From Persicitalea sp038235275 (lineage in GTDB: Bacteria; Bacteroidota; Bacteroidia; Cytophagales; Spirosomataceae): a DNA stretch of 64,000 bases. The DNA lies in assembly GCA_038235275.1 (NCBI GenBank), contig JBBSUC010000027.1:7904-71903 (forward strand), written 5' to 3'. The translations under genes and the position numbers were made by a program. The first letter of the stretch is position 1. Each line of letters begins with the position of its first letter. A model generated the notes under the pieces. It ran no database searches, was not told where the DNA came from, and worked only from the letters and a program-made list of their open reading frames with translations. Shown in pieces: positions 15,486 to 23,774 of the stretch.

Positions 15486-16232
15486 TTACTCCCGCATATC
15501 GCGCAGCAACTTATTGGAGAAAACGAACTCGTTCAATTCCTCTACGTCGGAGTGCATGATGGAGTGCTTGTCGCCTTCCCACAGCTTCTTGCCCATTTGT
15601 AGAAAGATAACGTTGTCGCCGATCTCCATTACGGAGTTCATGTCGTGGGTAATGACCATGGTGGTAATCTTATACTCGTCGGTAATTTCGCGGATCAACT
15701 CGTCGATTTTCACGCCCGTTAATGGGTCGAGGCCGGAGTTGGGTTCGTCACAGAAGAGGTACTTAGGGTTCATCACGATGGCACGGGCGATGGCTACGCG
15801 CTTCTTCATGCCGCCGCTGATTTCGGAAGGCATAAGCTCGCCCGTTCCCGCCAGCCCCACGCGTTCCAGGCAGAACTCCACCCGGTCGCGCTTCTCGCCT
15901 GCCGACTGATCGCCCAACATATCGAGCGGGAACTGCACGTTCTGATGCACGGTCTGTGAGTCGAAGAGCGCGCCACCCTGAAACAGCACGCCCATTTCGC
16001 GGCGGATGGCCTGTTGCTCCTGCTTATCGCTGCCATAAAAGCTGCGTCCATTATAAAGAATGTCGCCCGCATCGGGCCGAACCAGACCAATGGTGCATTT
16101 AAGCAATACACTTTTGCCTGTGCCGCTGCCGCCGATAATCAGGTTGGTTTCACCCTGCCTCAGCGTGCAACTGATGCCTTTCAACACCTCGTTGTCACCA
16201 AAGGACTTGGCAATGTTTTTTATTTCAATCAT
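15486..16232 (-). CDS. mlaF: ABC transporter ATP-binding protein of the Mla phospholipid system
   Basis: 248 residues, a complete nucleotide-binding domain: Walker A GGSGTGKS at 34-41, Q-loop LFQGGALFDS, signature ISGGMKKR, Walker B FCDEPNSGLD, and switch His in VITHDM. The LFQGGALFDSQTV and SGGMKKRVAIARA strings are typical of MlaF. With MlaE it powers phospholipid movement between inner and outer membrane. It is downstream of mlaE on the minus strand, with 126 nt between them that hold a CTTTGTGCCTTTG tract and a GCCGACAGCC tandem. No mlaD-like gene is in the window. Confidence 0.92.
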   Translation of the reverse strand: MIEIKNIAKSFGDNEVLKGISCTLRQGETNLIIGGSGTGKSVLLKCTIGLVRPDAGDILYNGRSFYGSDKQEQQAIRREMGVLFQGGALFDSQTVHQNVQFPLDMLGDQSAGEKRDRVEFCLERVGLAGTGELMPSEISGGMKKRVAIARAIVMNPKYLFCDEPNSGLDPLTGVKIDELIREITDEYKITTMVITHDMNSVMEIGDNVIFLQMGKKLWEGDKHSIMHSDVEELNEFVFSNKLLRDMRE

Positions 16233-16358
16233 AGGTGGCTGTCGGCTGTCGGCAATTGGCGTTAGGCCTTTGTATTGTATTTTTGTTTGCGTTTAAAGGC
16301 ATCGCTTCACGCTTTCACTTTGTGCCTTTGGATCGCAGCGGCGAACCGCCTTCGCCCC

Positions 16359-17087
16359 TCATAAAAACAACTGCGCCAAAACATAGTCCGCTACCAAAAT
16401 GGCGATGCAACTCGTAGTGACGGCTTGGGTACTCGACTGGCCTACTTCCAGGGCCCCGCCTCGGGTGAAATAGCCCTGGTAGGCCGAAATAGTGGAGATT
16501 AGGAAGCCGAAGACTACGGGTTTTACGCACATGAAGAAAACATTATATGCAACAAAACCATCCCGGATGCCATAGACGTAGTCGCGCGGGGAAATGACGC
16601 CCGAAAGCGTTCCCGCCAGGTAGCCGCCCAAAATCCCCAGAAAGGCCGCCATGATGACCAGCATCGGGAAGGTAATCATGGCCGCGAGTACTTTGGGCAA
16701 TACCAGGTACGAGGCTGAGTTGATGCCCATCACTTCCAGCGCGTCCACCTGTTCGGTAATGCGCATGGTACCTAGCTCGCCAGCGATGTTGGAGCCGACC
16801 TTGCCAGCCAGCACGATGCAGGTAATGGTAGGGGCCAATTCCAGAATCACCATGTCGCGCACTACCAGGGCAACCGTGGAAGTTGGAATAATGGGACTCA
16901 CCAGGTTGTAGGCCGTTTGGATGCAGGAGACCGCGCCTATAAAAGTAGAAACGATGGCTACGATTAACACTGAACTGGTGCCGATGCCCACGCACTCCTC
17001 CATGAAACGCTGCCAATAGACCTTCATTTTTTCGCGGCGCGTGAAGAGCGCTCCCAAAAAAATGAAGTATTTGCCGATGATAGCCAT
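16359..17087 (-). CDS. mlaE: MlaE-family ABC transporter permease
   Basis: 242 residues with about five or six membrane helices and the family region GELGTMRITEQVDALEVMGI, which is diagnostic of MlaE/TTG2B permeases (EQVDAL/EVMG). It forms the inner-membrane channel part of the Mla complex with MlaF, encoded just downstream. The start ATG at 17087 is divergent from the SDR gene, whose ATG lies 62 nt away, so the promoters must sit in that short gap. Confidence 0.92.
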   Translation of the reverse strand: MAIIGKYFIFLGALFTRREKMKVYWQRFMEECVGIGTSSVLIVAIVSTFIGAVSCIQTAYNLVSPIIPTSTVALVVRDMVILELAPTITCIVLAGKVGSNIAGELGTMRITEQVDALEVMGINSASYLVLPKVLAAMITFPMLVIMAAFLGILGGYLAGTLSGVISPRDYVYGIRDGFVAYNVFFMCVKPVVFGFLISTISAYQGYFTRGGALEVGQSSTQAVTTSCIAILVADYVLAQLFL

Positions 17088-17148
17088 GCAATTTGATCTT
17101 TATGCGATAATTTCGGGAAAATTAGAAAAAATAGCCCCAAACAAAAAA

Positions 17149-17859
17149 ATGAACCCACTTGCCGTTATCACCGGAGGAACCAAAGGAATAGGCCGCGCCA
17201 CCGCCGAGCGCTTTCTGGCCGAGGGCTTTGATGTGGTCACCTGCGCCCGCCAGTTGAGTGATTTGAAAGAATTCAGTGAGCAAGCCAAAGGCCGTTTTCC
17301 CAACGCCACGCTCTTTATAAAACAAGCCGATCTTTCGCTGCGGGGCGAAACCGCCGACTTCGTGGCCTACGTCGATGCGCTGGCGCGGCCCGTGGCGGTG
17401 CTGGTCAACAACACGGGGGTATTCGTCCCCGGCCAACTCCACTCAGAACCCGAGGGTATCCTCGAACGTTCCATCGAAACCAACGTTTACAGCGCCTACC
17501 ATATCACCCGTGGACTGTTGCCAAAAATGATGGCCATAAAGAGCGGCCATATTTTCAATATCTGCTCCACGGCCAGCCTGATGGCCTATCCTAACGGTGG
17601 TTCCTACGCCATTTCCAAGTTCGCACTTTACGGCATGACCAAGGGCTTTCGGGAGGAGCTAAAAGCCTTCGGCATCAAGGTCACCGCAGTGCTACCGGGG
17701 CCGACGCTCACCGCGAGCTGGGCCGGAACCGACCTGCCGGAGTCGCGCTTCATGCGGGCCGAGGATGTGGCCGAGAGCATTTGGTCGGCCTACAACTTGT
17801 CGCCTGCGGCGGTGATCGAGGAGATTCTGATGCGGCCCGTGGCGGGCGATATTGGCTAA
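17149..17859 (+). CDS. Short-chain dehydrogenase/reductase
   Basis: 236 residues from ATG 17149; homologues begin just before the Rossmann strand (MNPLAVITGGTKGIG). It is a classical SDR: cofactor motif TGGTKGIG at 8-15, NNTG at about 85-88, catalytic Ser about 140, Tyr153 and Lys157 (YAISK). The Arg-type residue after the second strand (CARQLSD) suggests NADP(H). The product is a cytosolic oxidoreductase of unknown substrate. It is divergent from mlaE and followed by a ROK kinase after 80 nt. Confidence 0.88.
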   Translation: MNPLAVITGGTKGIGRATAERFLAEGFDVVTCARQLSDLKEFSEQAKGRFPNATLFIKQADLSLRGETADFVAYVDALARPVAVLVNNTGVFVPGQLHSEPEGILERSIETNVYSAYHITRGLLPKMMAIKSGHIFNICSTASLMAYPNGGSYAISKFALYGMTKGFREELKAFGIKVTAVLPGPTLTASWAGTDLPESRFMRAEDVAESIWSAYNLSPAAVIEEILMRPVAGDIG

Positions 17860-17939
17860 AATTAGGGGGATTGGCCGATAAATTATTAACTTTCCCGCTT
17901 GAAACTCCCTAATCTTTACCTCATACTTCACAGAATTTC

Positions 17940-18848
17940 ATGGATCAGTACCTTGGCATAGACGTAGGTGGCACCAACGTCAAGATGGGCATCGTGGATG
18001 CAACGGACGGCAGAATCTCCAATTTTTACAGCCATGACACCGCGAGTTGGCGCAAGTCGGGCCACTTTGTCGAGCGCCTAGGCGACGCCATCGCCTTACA
18101 ATTACTGGAGGAGCCGCATGTCAAGCGCACGGGCATCGGCGTGCCGGGCCTCATTACCCGCGATCGCAGCACGCTCATCGAGATCACGGCCATTCCCGAA
18201 ATCGACGGTGTCCGCATCGTTCCCGAATTAACGGCTCGCTTTCCCGGTCACACCTTTTTCCTGGAAAACGACGCCAATGCGGCGGCTTTGGGGGAATATT
18301 ATTTTGGCGAAGAAAAACTGCCCGAGGATTATATCTTCGTCACCCTCGGTACGGGTATCGGTGGGGCGGCGATCATCGACAAGAAGGTTTTTAAAGGCGG
18401 TGGTGGCAACGCTATGGAGCCGGGCCACGTGCCTTCGCGCCACGGGCGGGTGCTGGAGCGCAACATCGGTAAGGTGGAACTGCTGCTGCTGGCCACCGAA
18501 ATGCGCGCCGCCTACAAAGGTGAAACACAGCTACCCAACGACGGTACTATCTCCACGACCGGTCTGGTAGCCTCTGCTGCGCAGGGCGACGAATTAGCTC
18601 TGCGAATCTTCGAAGAAATGGGGGCAATGCTGGGCGATGGCCTGGTGGCGATGATCCGCATCCTGGACATCACGACCATCCTGATCGGTGGGGGGATCTC
18701 GGCTTCTTTCGACTTTCTTATGCCCGCTGTCAATCGGCAGTTGGAGTATTGGCTAACGCCGCACTACCTGACAAAACTGTCCGTGAAGCGGGCCACGCTG
18801 GCCAACGACGCCGGACTTCTGGGCGCGGCTTCGCTGTGTTTTGAGTAG
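17940..18848 (+). CDS. ROK-family sugar kinase lacking the zinc motif
   Basis: 302 residues. ATPase fold: phosphate loop DVGGTN at 8-13, catalytic Asp111 in ENDANAAALG, GTGIGG at 137-142, and EPGH at 160-163. It is probably a glucokinase or related hexose kinase. The zinc motif of most ROK proteins (CxCGxxGCxE) should follow EPGH, but here the stretch is VPSRHGRVLERNIGK with no cysteines, as in the ROK branch that binds no zinc. There is no N-terminal DNA-binding domain, so it is an enzyme rather than a repressor. Substrate not determinable. Confidence 0.85.
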   Translation: MDQYLGIDVGGTNVKMGIVDATDGRISNFYSHDTASWRKSGHFVERLGDAIALQLLEEPHVKRTGIGVPGLITRDRSTLIEITAIPEIDGVRIVPELTARFPGHTFFLENDANAAALGEYYFGEEKLPEDYIFVTLGTGIGGAAIIDKKVFKGGGGNAMEPGHVPSRHGRVLERNIGKVELLLLATEMRAAYKGETQLPNDGTISTTGLVASAAQGDELALRIFEEMGAMLGDGLVAMIRILDITTILIGGGISASFDFLMPAVNRQLEYWLTPHYLTKLSVKRATLANDAGLLGAASLCFE

Positions 18849-18958
18849 GAGCAGCGCCCCTAAACGAACAAAGCCACGAAGGCAGTTGTTGTTTTATAGC
18901 CAGCGCATCTTGGTCGGCAGCCAAAATATTGAAGTTGATAAATCTGGGAAAAACTGTC

Positions 18959-19010
18959 GCCACGGGGCGCCCCGAACTGTCAACTTTCCACCCGCTCCGG
19001 CGTACCGGTC
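18959..19010. repeat. GCCACGGGGCGCCCCG palindrome plus pyrimidine tract before ispH
   Basis: Palindrome at 18959-18974, followed by AACTGTCAACTTTCCACC and then the ispH start. It is the same arrangement as at 11771 (fabD) and 28485 (tatC/PLP enzyme gap). Confidence 0.55.
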
Positions 19011-19016
19011 AACTAA

Positions 19017-20243
19017 ATGAAGACTTTCGACATTCCCAGCTTCTACCGAAGCGGCATTATCACGCCCATCAAGGAATTCCGGCGCAAGGCCGATAAGCTT
19101 AAGCGTGACTTTAAGCCCACGGTGCTGGACTTCGGCCCGGTGCGCTTCTTGATTGCACGACATTTCGGATTTTGCTACGGGGTGGAAAATGCCATCGAAA
19201 TTGCCTACAAGGCTATTTCGGAAAACGAGGGGAAGCGAATCTTCCTGCTGAGCGAAATGATCCATAACCCTGATGTCAACCGCGACTTGCAGGAGCGGGG
19301 CGTGCGGTTTATCATGGATACCAAGGGCAACCAACTCATTCCCTGGGCCGAACTCACCCCCGACGACGTGGTGGTGGTTCCCGCCTTCGGTACTACGGTC
19401 GAGATTCAGGCCCAGCTCTTGACCATTGGCATCGACGCCTACCAGTACGACACAACCTGCCCTTTTGTGGAGAAAGTCTGGAACCGGGCCGCACAGATTG
19501 GTGAGAAAAACTATACGGTAGTCGTCCACGGCAAGCCGATGCATGAGGAAACCCGCGCCACTTTCTCGCACAGCCAGCAGGCCACGCCCACGGTGGTGGT
19601 CAAAAACATGGAACAGGCCGAGCGATTGGCTACCTACATCACGGGTGAAAGTGACGCCGGGGCTTTCTACGAAGAATTTGCGGGTCAATATTCCGAAGGT
19701 TTCGATCCGGCCCGCGACCTGCGGCGCATCGGTGTGGTGAATCAAACCACCATGCTGGCCTCCGATACGCAGGGCATCGCCGATTACCTCAAGCAAGTGA
19801 TGATTCGGCATCATCAACTAGCTCCAGACGCGGTGGACGAACATTTTGCCAATACCCGCGACACGCTTTGCTACGCCACTAACGACAATCAGGATGCCAC
19901 CTACGCCCTGCTCAACCATCCGGCGAACCTGGCCATTGTAGCGGGTGGCTATAACAGTTCCAATACATCCCATCTCGTGGAACTTTGCGAGAGCAAACTG
20001 CCGACCTACTTCATTGCCTCGGCTGACAAGATACTGAGCGAAAACCTGATTCAGCATTTTGATTTGCATCGTAAGGAAGAGATCACGACAGAAAACTATT
20101 TGCCCCGAGTGAAACCCCTCACCGTCTTGCTTACCTGCGGGGCGTCCTGTCCCGATGCCGTGGTTGAAGGAATTTTAATGCGAATTCTGGATTTTTACGC
20201 GGATTCCCACCCAGTTGAGGAAGTCATGGCGCAGTTCGAATAA
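19017..20243 (+). CDS. ispH: 4-hydroxy-3-methylbut-2-enyl diphosphate reductase, long form
   Basis: 408 residues. IspH (LytB) makes IPP and DMAPP in the last step of the MEP pathway using a 4Fe-4S cluster. Candidate ligands are Cys53 (HFGFCYGVEN), Cys148 (TTCPFVEKV) and Cys285 (DTLCYATNDNQ). The substrate-binding string near the end is LLTCGASCPDAVVEG. The protein is about 90 residues longer than the E. coli type, with an N-terminal extension and an insertion near 200-240; this long form is known from Bacteroidota, cyanobacteria and plants. ATG 19017 is the first start in the frame. Confidence 0.93.
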   Translation: MKTFDIPSFYRSGIITPIKEFRRKADKLKRDFKPTVLDFGPVRFLIARHFGFCYGVENAIEIAYKAISENEGKRIFLLSEMIHNPDVNRDLQERGVRFIMDTKGNQLIPWAELTPDDVVVVPAFGTTVEIQAQLLTIGIDAYQYDTTCPFVEKVWNRAAQIGEKNYTVVVHGKPMHEETRATFSHSQQATPTVVVKNMEQAERLATYITGESDAGAFYEEFAGQYSEGFDPARDLRRIGVVNQTTMLASDTQGIADYLKQVMIRHHQLAPDAVDEHFANTRDTLCYATNDNQDATYALLNHPANLAIVAGGYNSSNTSHLVELCESKLPTYFIASADKILSENLIQHFDLHRKEEITTENYLPRVKPLTVLLTCGASCPDAVVEGILMRILDFYADSHPVEEVMAQFE

Positions 20244-20320
20244 ACGTCCTTTTTTCGACTTCGATAGCGCGGAGCGCAGCGATAGTCTGAAATGCGGCGA
20301 ATCAAGGGCGTAAAACAAAA

Positions 20321-20345
20321 AAAGACCCCGACAAGCGGGGTCTTT
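20321..20345 (-). terminator. Terminator of tRNA-His
   Basis: 10-bp perfect stem AAAGACCCCG / CGGGGTCTTT with loop ACAAG. The A-run on the left gives the U-run for leftward transcription from the tRNA, and the structure could also end rightward ispH transcription. Confidence 0.85.
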
Positions 20346-20353
20346 AAAAACCG

Positions 20354-20428
20354 GGAGAAAGACGGGGTTCGAACCCGCGACCTTCGGAACCACAAACCGA
20401 CGCTCTAACCAACTGAGCTACAATCTCC
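20354..20428 (-). tRNA. tRNA-His (GUG)
   Basis: 75 nt including the His-specific extra G(-1) opposite C73. Anticodon loop TTGTGGT gives GTG. The T arm is GCGGG-TTCGAAC-CCCGT and the D arm GCTC...GAGC. The acceptor pairs GAGATTG with CTTTCTC and so has two adjacent U-U mismatches (pairs 5 and 6). CCA is not encoded. Confidence 0.92.
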
Positions 20429-20441
20429 GTTTTTGGAAGGG

Positions 20442-20471
20442 CAAAATTAGAAAAAGGTCGGCAGCTTGCAA
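20442..20471 (-). promoter_or_regulatory. Promoter of tRNA-His
   Basis: The minus strand has TAATTTTG (complement of 20442-20449), an exact -7 box, and TTG (20469-20471) 19 nt upstream. The -7 box ends 14 nt before the tRNA 5' end. Confidence 0.75.
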
Positions 20472-20532
20472 AATTCTTGAAAAGATTTTTTAAAAACTGC
20501 CGACCTAGATTTTTCAAAGATTAGCCGTCCTT

Positions 20533-21141
20533 CTACTTAGCAGCCTTGAAATTAGTGTCGGCAGCTTTCCAGTCCACCACCTTCCAGTAGGCGTCGATGT
20601 AATCGGGACGTTTGTTCTGGTACTTGAGATAGTAGGCGTGTTCCCACACATCGAGGCCAATAATGGGCGTTCCTTTGGTTTCGGCCAGATCCATCAGCGG
20701 GTTATCCTGGTTGGGAGAAGAAACTACGGCCAAATCTCCGCCATCGGTTTTGATGAGCCACGCCCAGCCCGAGCCGAAACGGCTACCAGCGGCTTTCTTA
20801 AATTCATCCTTGAAAGCGCTAAACGAGCCAAACTTGCTGTCGATGGCCTTGGCCAGGTCGCCCGTCGGTTCGCCACCGCCATCGCCGGAGAGCGACTTCC
20901 AGAAAAAAGAGTGGTTCCAGTGACCGCCGCCGTTGTTGCGAATCGCCGTGGGTAAGGTGCTTACTTTGGCAAGGAGCTCTTCGACACTCATGCCTGCCAT
21001 ATCGGTGCCTTCTACGGCGGCATTCAAATTATTGACGTAACCCTGATGATGCTTGTCGTGGTGGATTTCCATCGTCCGGGCGTCGATATTGGGTTCAAGG
21101 GCGTCGTTTGCGTAAGGTAGGGGATCTAAGGTAAAAGCCAT
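20533..21141 (-). CDS. sodA: Superoxide dismutase, Mn-type
   Basis: 202 residues, full length for Fe/Mn SOD. Metal ligands: His27 (EIHHDKHH), His77 (GGGHWNHSFFW), Asp164 and His168 (GLDVWEHAYY). The outer-sphere Gln145 in NQDNP points to manganese rather than iron preference. It removes superoxide in the cytoplasm; no signal peptide. It lies upstream of tadA on the same strand only in map order (tadA reads toward it), 64 nt apart. Confidence 0.95.
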   Translation of the reverse strand: MAFTLDPLPYANDALEPNIDARTMEIHHDKHHQGYVNNLNAAVEGTDMAGMSVEELLAKVSTLPTAIRNNGGGHWNHSFFWKSLSGDGGGEPTGDLAKAIDSKFGSFSAFKDEFKKAAGSRFGSGWAWLIKTDGGDLAVVSSPNQDNPLMDLAETKGTPIIGLDVWEHAYYLKYQNKRPDYIDAYWKVVDWKAADTNFKAAK

Positions 21142-21205
21142 GTTGGTTTGGTTTTAGGGTTCAAAAAATGGGTGTAAACTGCTTTTCTAACAGAGGAATC
21201 AGATT

Positions 21206-21649
21206 TTATGTTCTTAGTCCCCGGAAAAACTCGAGCAGCAGTTGCCGGGCTTCGTCCGCTAAGACGCCACCCGTCAAAAGTGTTTTGGGATGAAGGATAT
21301 TAGTCGAGATTTTTGAAAAGCCCCTTTTTTCATCCTGCGCCCCATAAACAACTCTACCTATTTGGGTCCAAAAAATCGCGCCAGCGCACATCACACAAGG
21401 TTCCAACGTGACGTAAAGCGTGCAATCGGGCAGATATTTGGCGCCTAAATGCTGCGTGGCGGCGGTCAAGGCCATCATTTCGGCGTGAGCCGTTACGTCG
21501 TGGAGGCGCTCAGTTTGGTTGTAGCCTTTACCAATCACTCGCCGTTGGCCTACGACTATAGCGCCCACAGGAATTTCGCCCTCTTCCGCCGCCCGCGCTG
21601 CCAGTTGTAGGGCCTGTCCCATGAAGTATTCGTCGGTGAAAGGGTTCAT
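21206..21649 (-). CDS. tadA: tRNA adenosine(34) deaminase / nucleoside deaminase
   Basis: 147 residues from the ATG at 21649; ten further codons upstream are open but lack homology. Zinc deaminase motifs: His55 and catalytic Glu57 in HAEMMA, and Cys85 and Cys88 in PCVMCAGA. The length and the EIPVGAIVV region fit TadA, which makes inosine at the wobble base of tRNA-Arg(ACG). A guanine deaminase relative is less likely. Confidence 0.88.
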   Translation of the reverse strand: MNPFTDEYFMGQALQLAARAAEEGEIPVGAIVVGQRRVIGKGYNQTERLHDVTAHAEMMALTAATQHLGAKYLPDCTLYVTLEPCVMCAGAIFWTQIGRVVYGAQDEKRGFSKISTNILHPKTLLTGGVLADEARQLLLEFFRGLRT

Positions 21650-22073
21650 TATAAGAAGGATTAGGGTTTTTGATCGCACCTCTAGTCTAAGTATAGTCGG
21701 TAACGAGCTTTTTTTGTCAGGCTTTGAATCACTCTATTTCCCAGAAAAGAATTTTAGTTTTGTCTAATATTAGATTAGTTCAATTAGCACTCATCAAAAT
21801 CTTTATATTTACCGTAGCAAAGAATAAACGACTTGTTGTATTATTCGAATAAATGTAGTACTATATTAATATTTTTATAGGATTGTGAGATGAACTTTTT
21901 AAGATACTGTTTTTGCTATTGACTTGCTTTCAATGCTTTGCTACGTTTGTAGCGTCAAGTTAAACGAAAAAGACTTTCGGCAGAACACTTAGAAAGTCGT
22001 ATGGGGCAAGATTAACCAAATGTTAAAAAAATACAATTAGTAACAATCATTAATTAACAATCAATTACCTATC
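21650..22073. other. Gene-free AT-rich region upstream of the small secreted protein
   Basis: 424 nt, clearly richer in A and T than its surroundings. It holds a strong promoter (21919-21949), a small hairpin GACTTTC...GAAAGTC (about 21972-21999) in the resulting leader, and no open frame worth calling. The left half (21680-21900) shows nothing I can name. Confidence 0.6.
21919..21949 (+). promoter_or_regulatory. Promoter of the DUF3244-like secreted protein gene
   Basis: TTG (21919-21921, TTGAC context) and TACGTTTG (21942-21949) with 20 nt between them. This predicts a leader of about 115 nt before the ATG at 22074. Confidence 0.75.
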
Positions 22074-22463
22074 ATGAAAAGAATCATTCTAGTTGCCGCA
22101 GTTTGGATGGGAGTATCCACTGCTAACACGATTACCGCCAAGACCACCGACCGCGCCGCCATCGAAGTGCGCGAAGAAGGCACCGTTAACATGACGGTGA
22201 AGACGTATAAGGACATGAAGTTTCGCCTCACGGTGCAGGATCTCACGAGCCGCCTGTACGTCGCCATCAAGAACGCCTCCGGCGAAGTTCTTTACAGTGA
22301 GTACGCTCGGGAGACCGAAAACTACTCGAAAATCTTCGACCTGTCGAACCTCGCCGATGGATCTTACGCCTTCGTGGTCGAGACCGACAAAGGCCGGGCC
22401 GAGAAAACCTTCACAATTAACACGGAAATCACGCGTGTCGTGTCACCCGTATCCGCCGACTAA
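22074..22463 (+). CDS. Small secreted protein, DUF3244-like
   Basis: 129 residues with a signal peptide (KRIILVAAVWMGVSTANTITA). The mature part is a small beta-rich domain with the pattern LTSRLYVAIKNASGEVLYSE...DLSNLADGSYAFVVET, which is like the terminal Ig-like/DUF3244 or sorting-domain fold common in Bacteroidota surface proteins. Here it stands alone. It has its own promoter, a long leader and a strong terminator. Cellular role unknown; periplasmic or exported location is inferred from the signal. Confidence 0.75.
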   Translation: MKRIILVAAVWMGVSTANTITAKTTDRAAIEVREEGTVNMTVKTYKDMKFRLTVQDLTSRLYVAIKNASGEVLYSEYARETENYSKIFDLSNLADGSYAFVVETDKGRAEKTFTINTEITRVVSPVSAD

Positions 22464-22512
22464 TGCGGCGATGTAGCAGATCAGCTTGTATCTTGCCCTG
22501 AAAAATTGAGTG

Positions 22513-22550
22513 CGGGCGCCCGGATTGACATCCCGGACGCCCGTTTTTTT
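22513..22550 (+). terminator. Terminator after the small secreted protein gene
   Basis: Stem CGGGCGCCCGG against CCGGACGCCCG with one mismatch, loop ATTGACATC, then seven T residues. It ends 5 nt before the convergent GH130 stop. Confidence 0.85.
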
Positions 22551-22555
22551 GTGCC

Positions 22556-23641
22556 TTAGCGCAAAGGGGCCGATGCAACCGCAATTTTAGAGTCAGCCGT
22601 GCCATAATACAGCCACCAACGGCCCCGGTAGGGTACCATCGACTCCACGAAAGTGACGTTGTTAACTTGTCCCGTGATTTCGTAGGGCTGGTCGGGCTTC
22701 ATAAAATAGCTTTTCGAGCGGTCGATCAGGCGGTCAGGCGCGTCGGAGCTGAACAGAAATTGTCCGGCGGCGTAAGTACCGTCCGGCAAGTTGGGGTCAC
22801 CGTTTTTTACGTCGTTCATGCCGTTGTAAATCAGCACAATGCCTTGGGGCGTGAGGATCGCGGGCGGTCCGGGTTCCAGCACGCGGTAGTCGAAGTTACC
22901 GGGCCGATATTCCGCTACGGCTTTCAACGATTTATCGCCTTTGGTCAGTGGGTACCAGTTGACGAGATCATCGGAAACGGCCACGAAAAGCTGCTGCTTA
23001 TCGCCCCAGTACATCCAGTATTTGTCCCCGATTTTCGTAGCAACCAGTCGGCCGCCCACCCGACGACACACGATGGAACCCGACTTCGACCACAAGTCTT
23101 CGCCCCCGCCGCGAGTGAAGTTGTTGAACGCCAGGCCGTACTTGGTCCAGTGTTCCAGATCGGGCGACATAGCCACGCATAATCGCGCCTTGTCGCCGTC
23201 GTAGGCGGTGTAGGTCATTACGTACTGCCCGTCGGCGGTTTCGACCACGCGCGGATCTTCGATGCCGCCTTCCCACTCGTACTTTTTCATGAAGTCGTTG
23301 TCGGGGTACAGCACCGGCTTGGGCAGCCGTTTGAAGTGGACACCGTCGGTGCTGGTTGCCAAGCCGATGCGCGAGGTACCGTTGTATTTTCCCACCTCAT
23401 CCTCCGCGCGGTAAATCAAGAAAATCTTGCCCTTGCGCACCACTGCCGCCGGGTTGAAGACATCCTTCTTCTCCCAATGCACCGTTTCGCCCCGCACCGG
23501 ACAGTCGAAAGTGGTGGTAGCCAATGGCGTCAGCACCGGATTTGCCGCATTATGCTTACTGAACGGGCCAATTAGCCAGGATTGCGCGAAGAGGGAAGTG
23601 CTAAGGAGTAGGCCAGAGAGAAGAAAAAGGGTATTTTTCAT
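22556..23641 (-). CDS. Secreted GH130-family glycosidase/phosphorylase
   Basis: 361 residues from the ATG at 23641 (MKNTLFLLSGLLLSTSLFAQ, a clear signal peptide); an ATG 9 nt earlier is an alternative, and the longer frame runs through a low-complexity tract and is not credible. Five-bladed propeller family: FLIYRAEDE, GTSRIGLATSTDGVHF, and GGIEDPR at 125-131, whose Asp129 is the catalytic acid position in GH130 mannoside phosphorylases. GH130 acts on beta-mannosides, cytosolic members by phosphorolysis. This one is exported, so hydrolysis is possible. It lies 133 nt downstream of nagB on the same strand, suggesting use of amino-sugar or mannose-containing glycans. Confidence 0.85.
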   Translation of the reverse strand: MKNTLFLLSGLLLSTSLFAQSWLIGPFSKHNAANPVLTPLATTTFDCPVRGETVHWEKKDVFNPAAVVRKGKIFLIYRAEDEVGKYNGTSRIGLATSTDGVHFKRLPKPVLYPDNDFMKKYEWEGGIEDPRVVETADGQYVMTYTAYDGDKARLCVAMSPDLEHWTKYGLAFNNFTRGGGEDLWSKSGSIVCRRVGGRLVATKIGDKYWMYWGDKQQLFVAVSDDLVNWYPLTKGDKSLKAVAEYRPGNFDYRVLEPGPPAILTPQGIVLIYNGMNDVKNGDPNLPDGTYAAGQFLFSSDAPDRLIDRSKSYFMKPDQPYEITGQVNNVTFVESMVPYRGRWWLYYGTADSKIAVASAPLR

Positions 23642-23673
23642 TTGGATCATTTTGAATCGCTTATTACAAGCCT

Positions 23674-23771
23674 CCCCGATTTCAATCGGGGCCGGGTCGT
23701 CGCTACGGCAATTGATAGTTTGAAAAACTCTTAATTTTCCACTCTCCACTCTCCACTCTCCACTCTCCACT
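23674..23771. repeat. Lone H2-type palindrome and CCACTCT tandem tract between nagB and GH130
   Basis: CCCCGATTTCAATCGGGG at 23674-23691 has the same centre and layout as the H2 palindromes flanking hsdS; a degraded TACGG follows at 23704-23708. At 23739-23771 a 7-nt unit (CTCCACT) is repeated more than four times, ending 3 nt before the nagB stop. Confidence 0.65.
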
Positions 23772-23774
23772 AAT

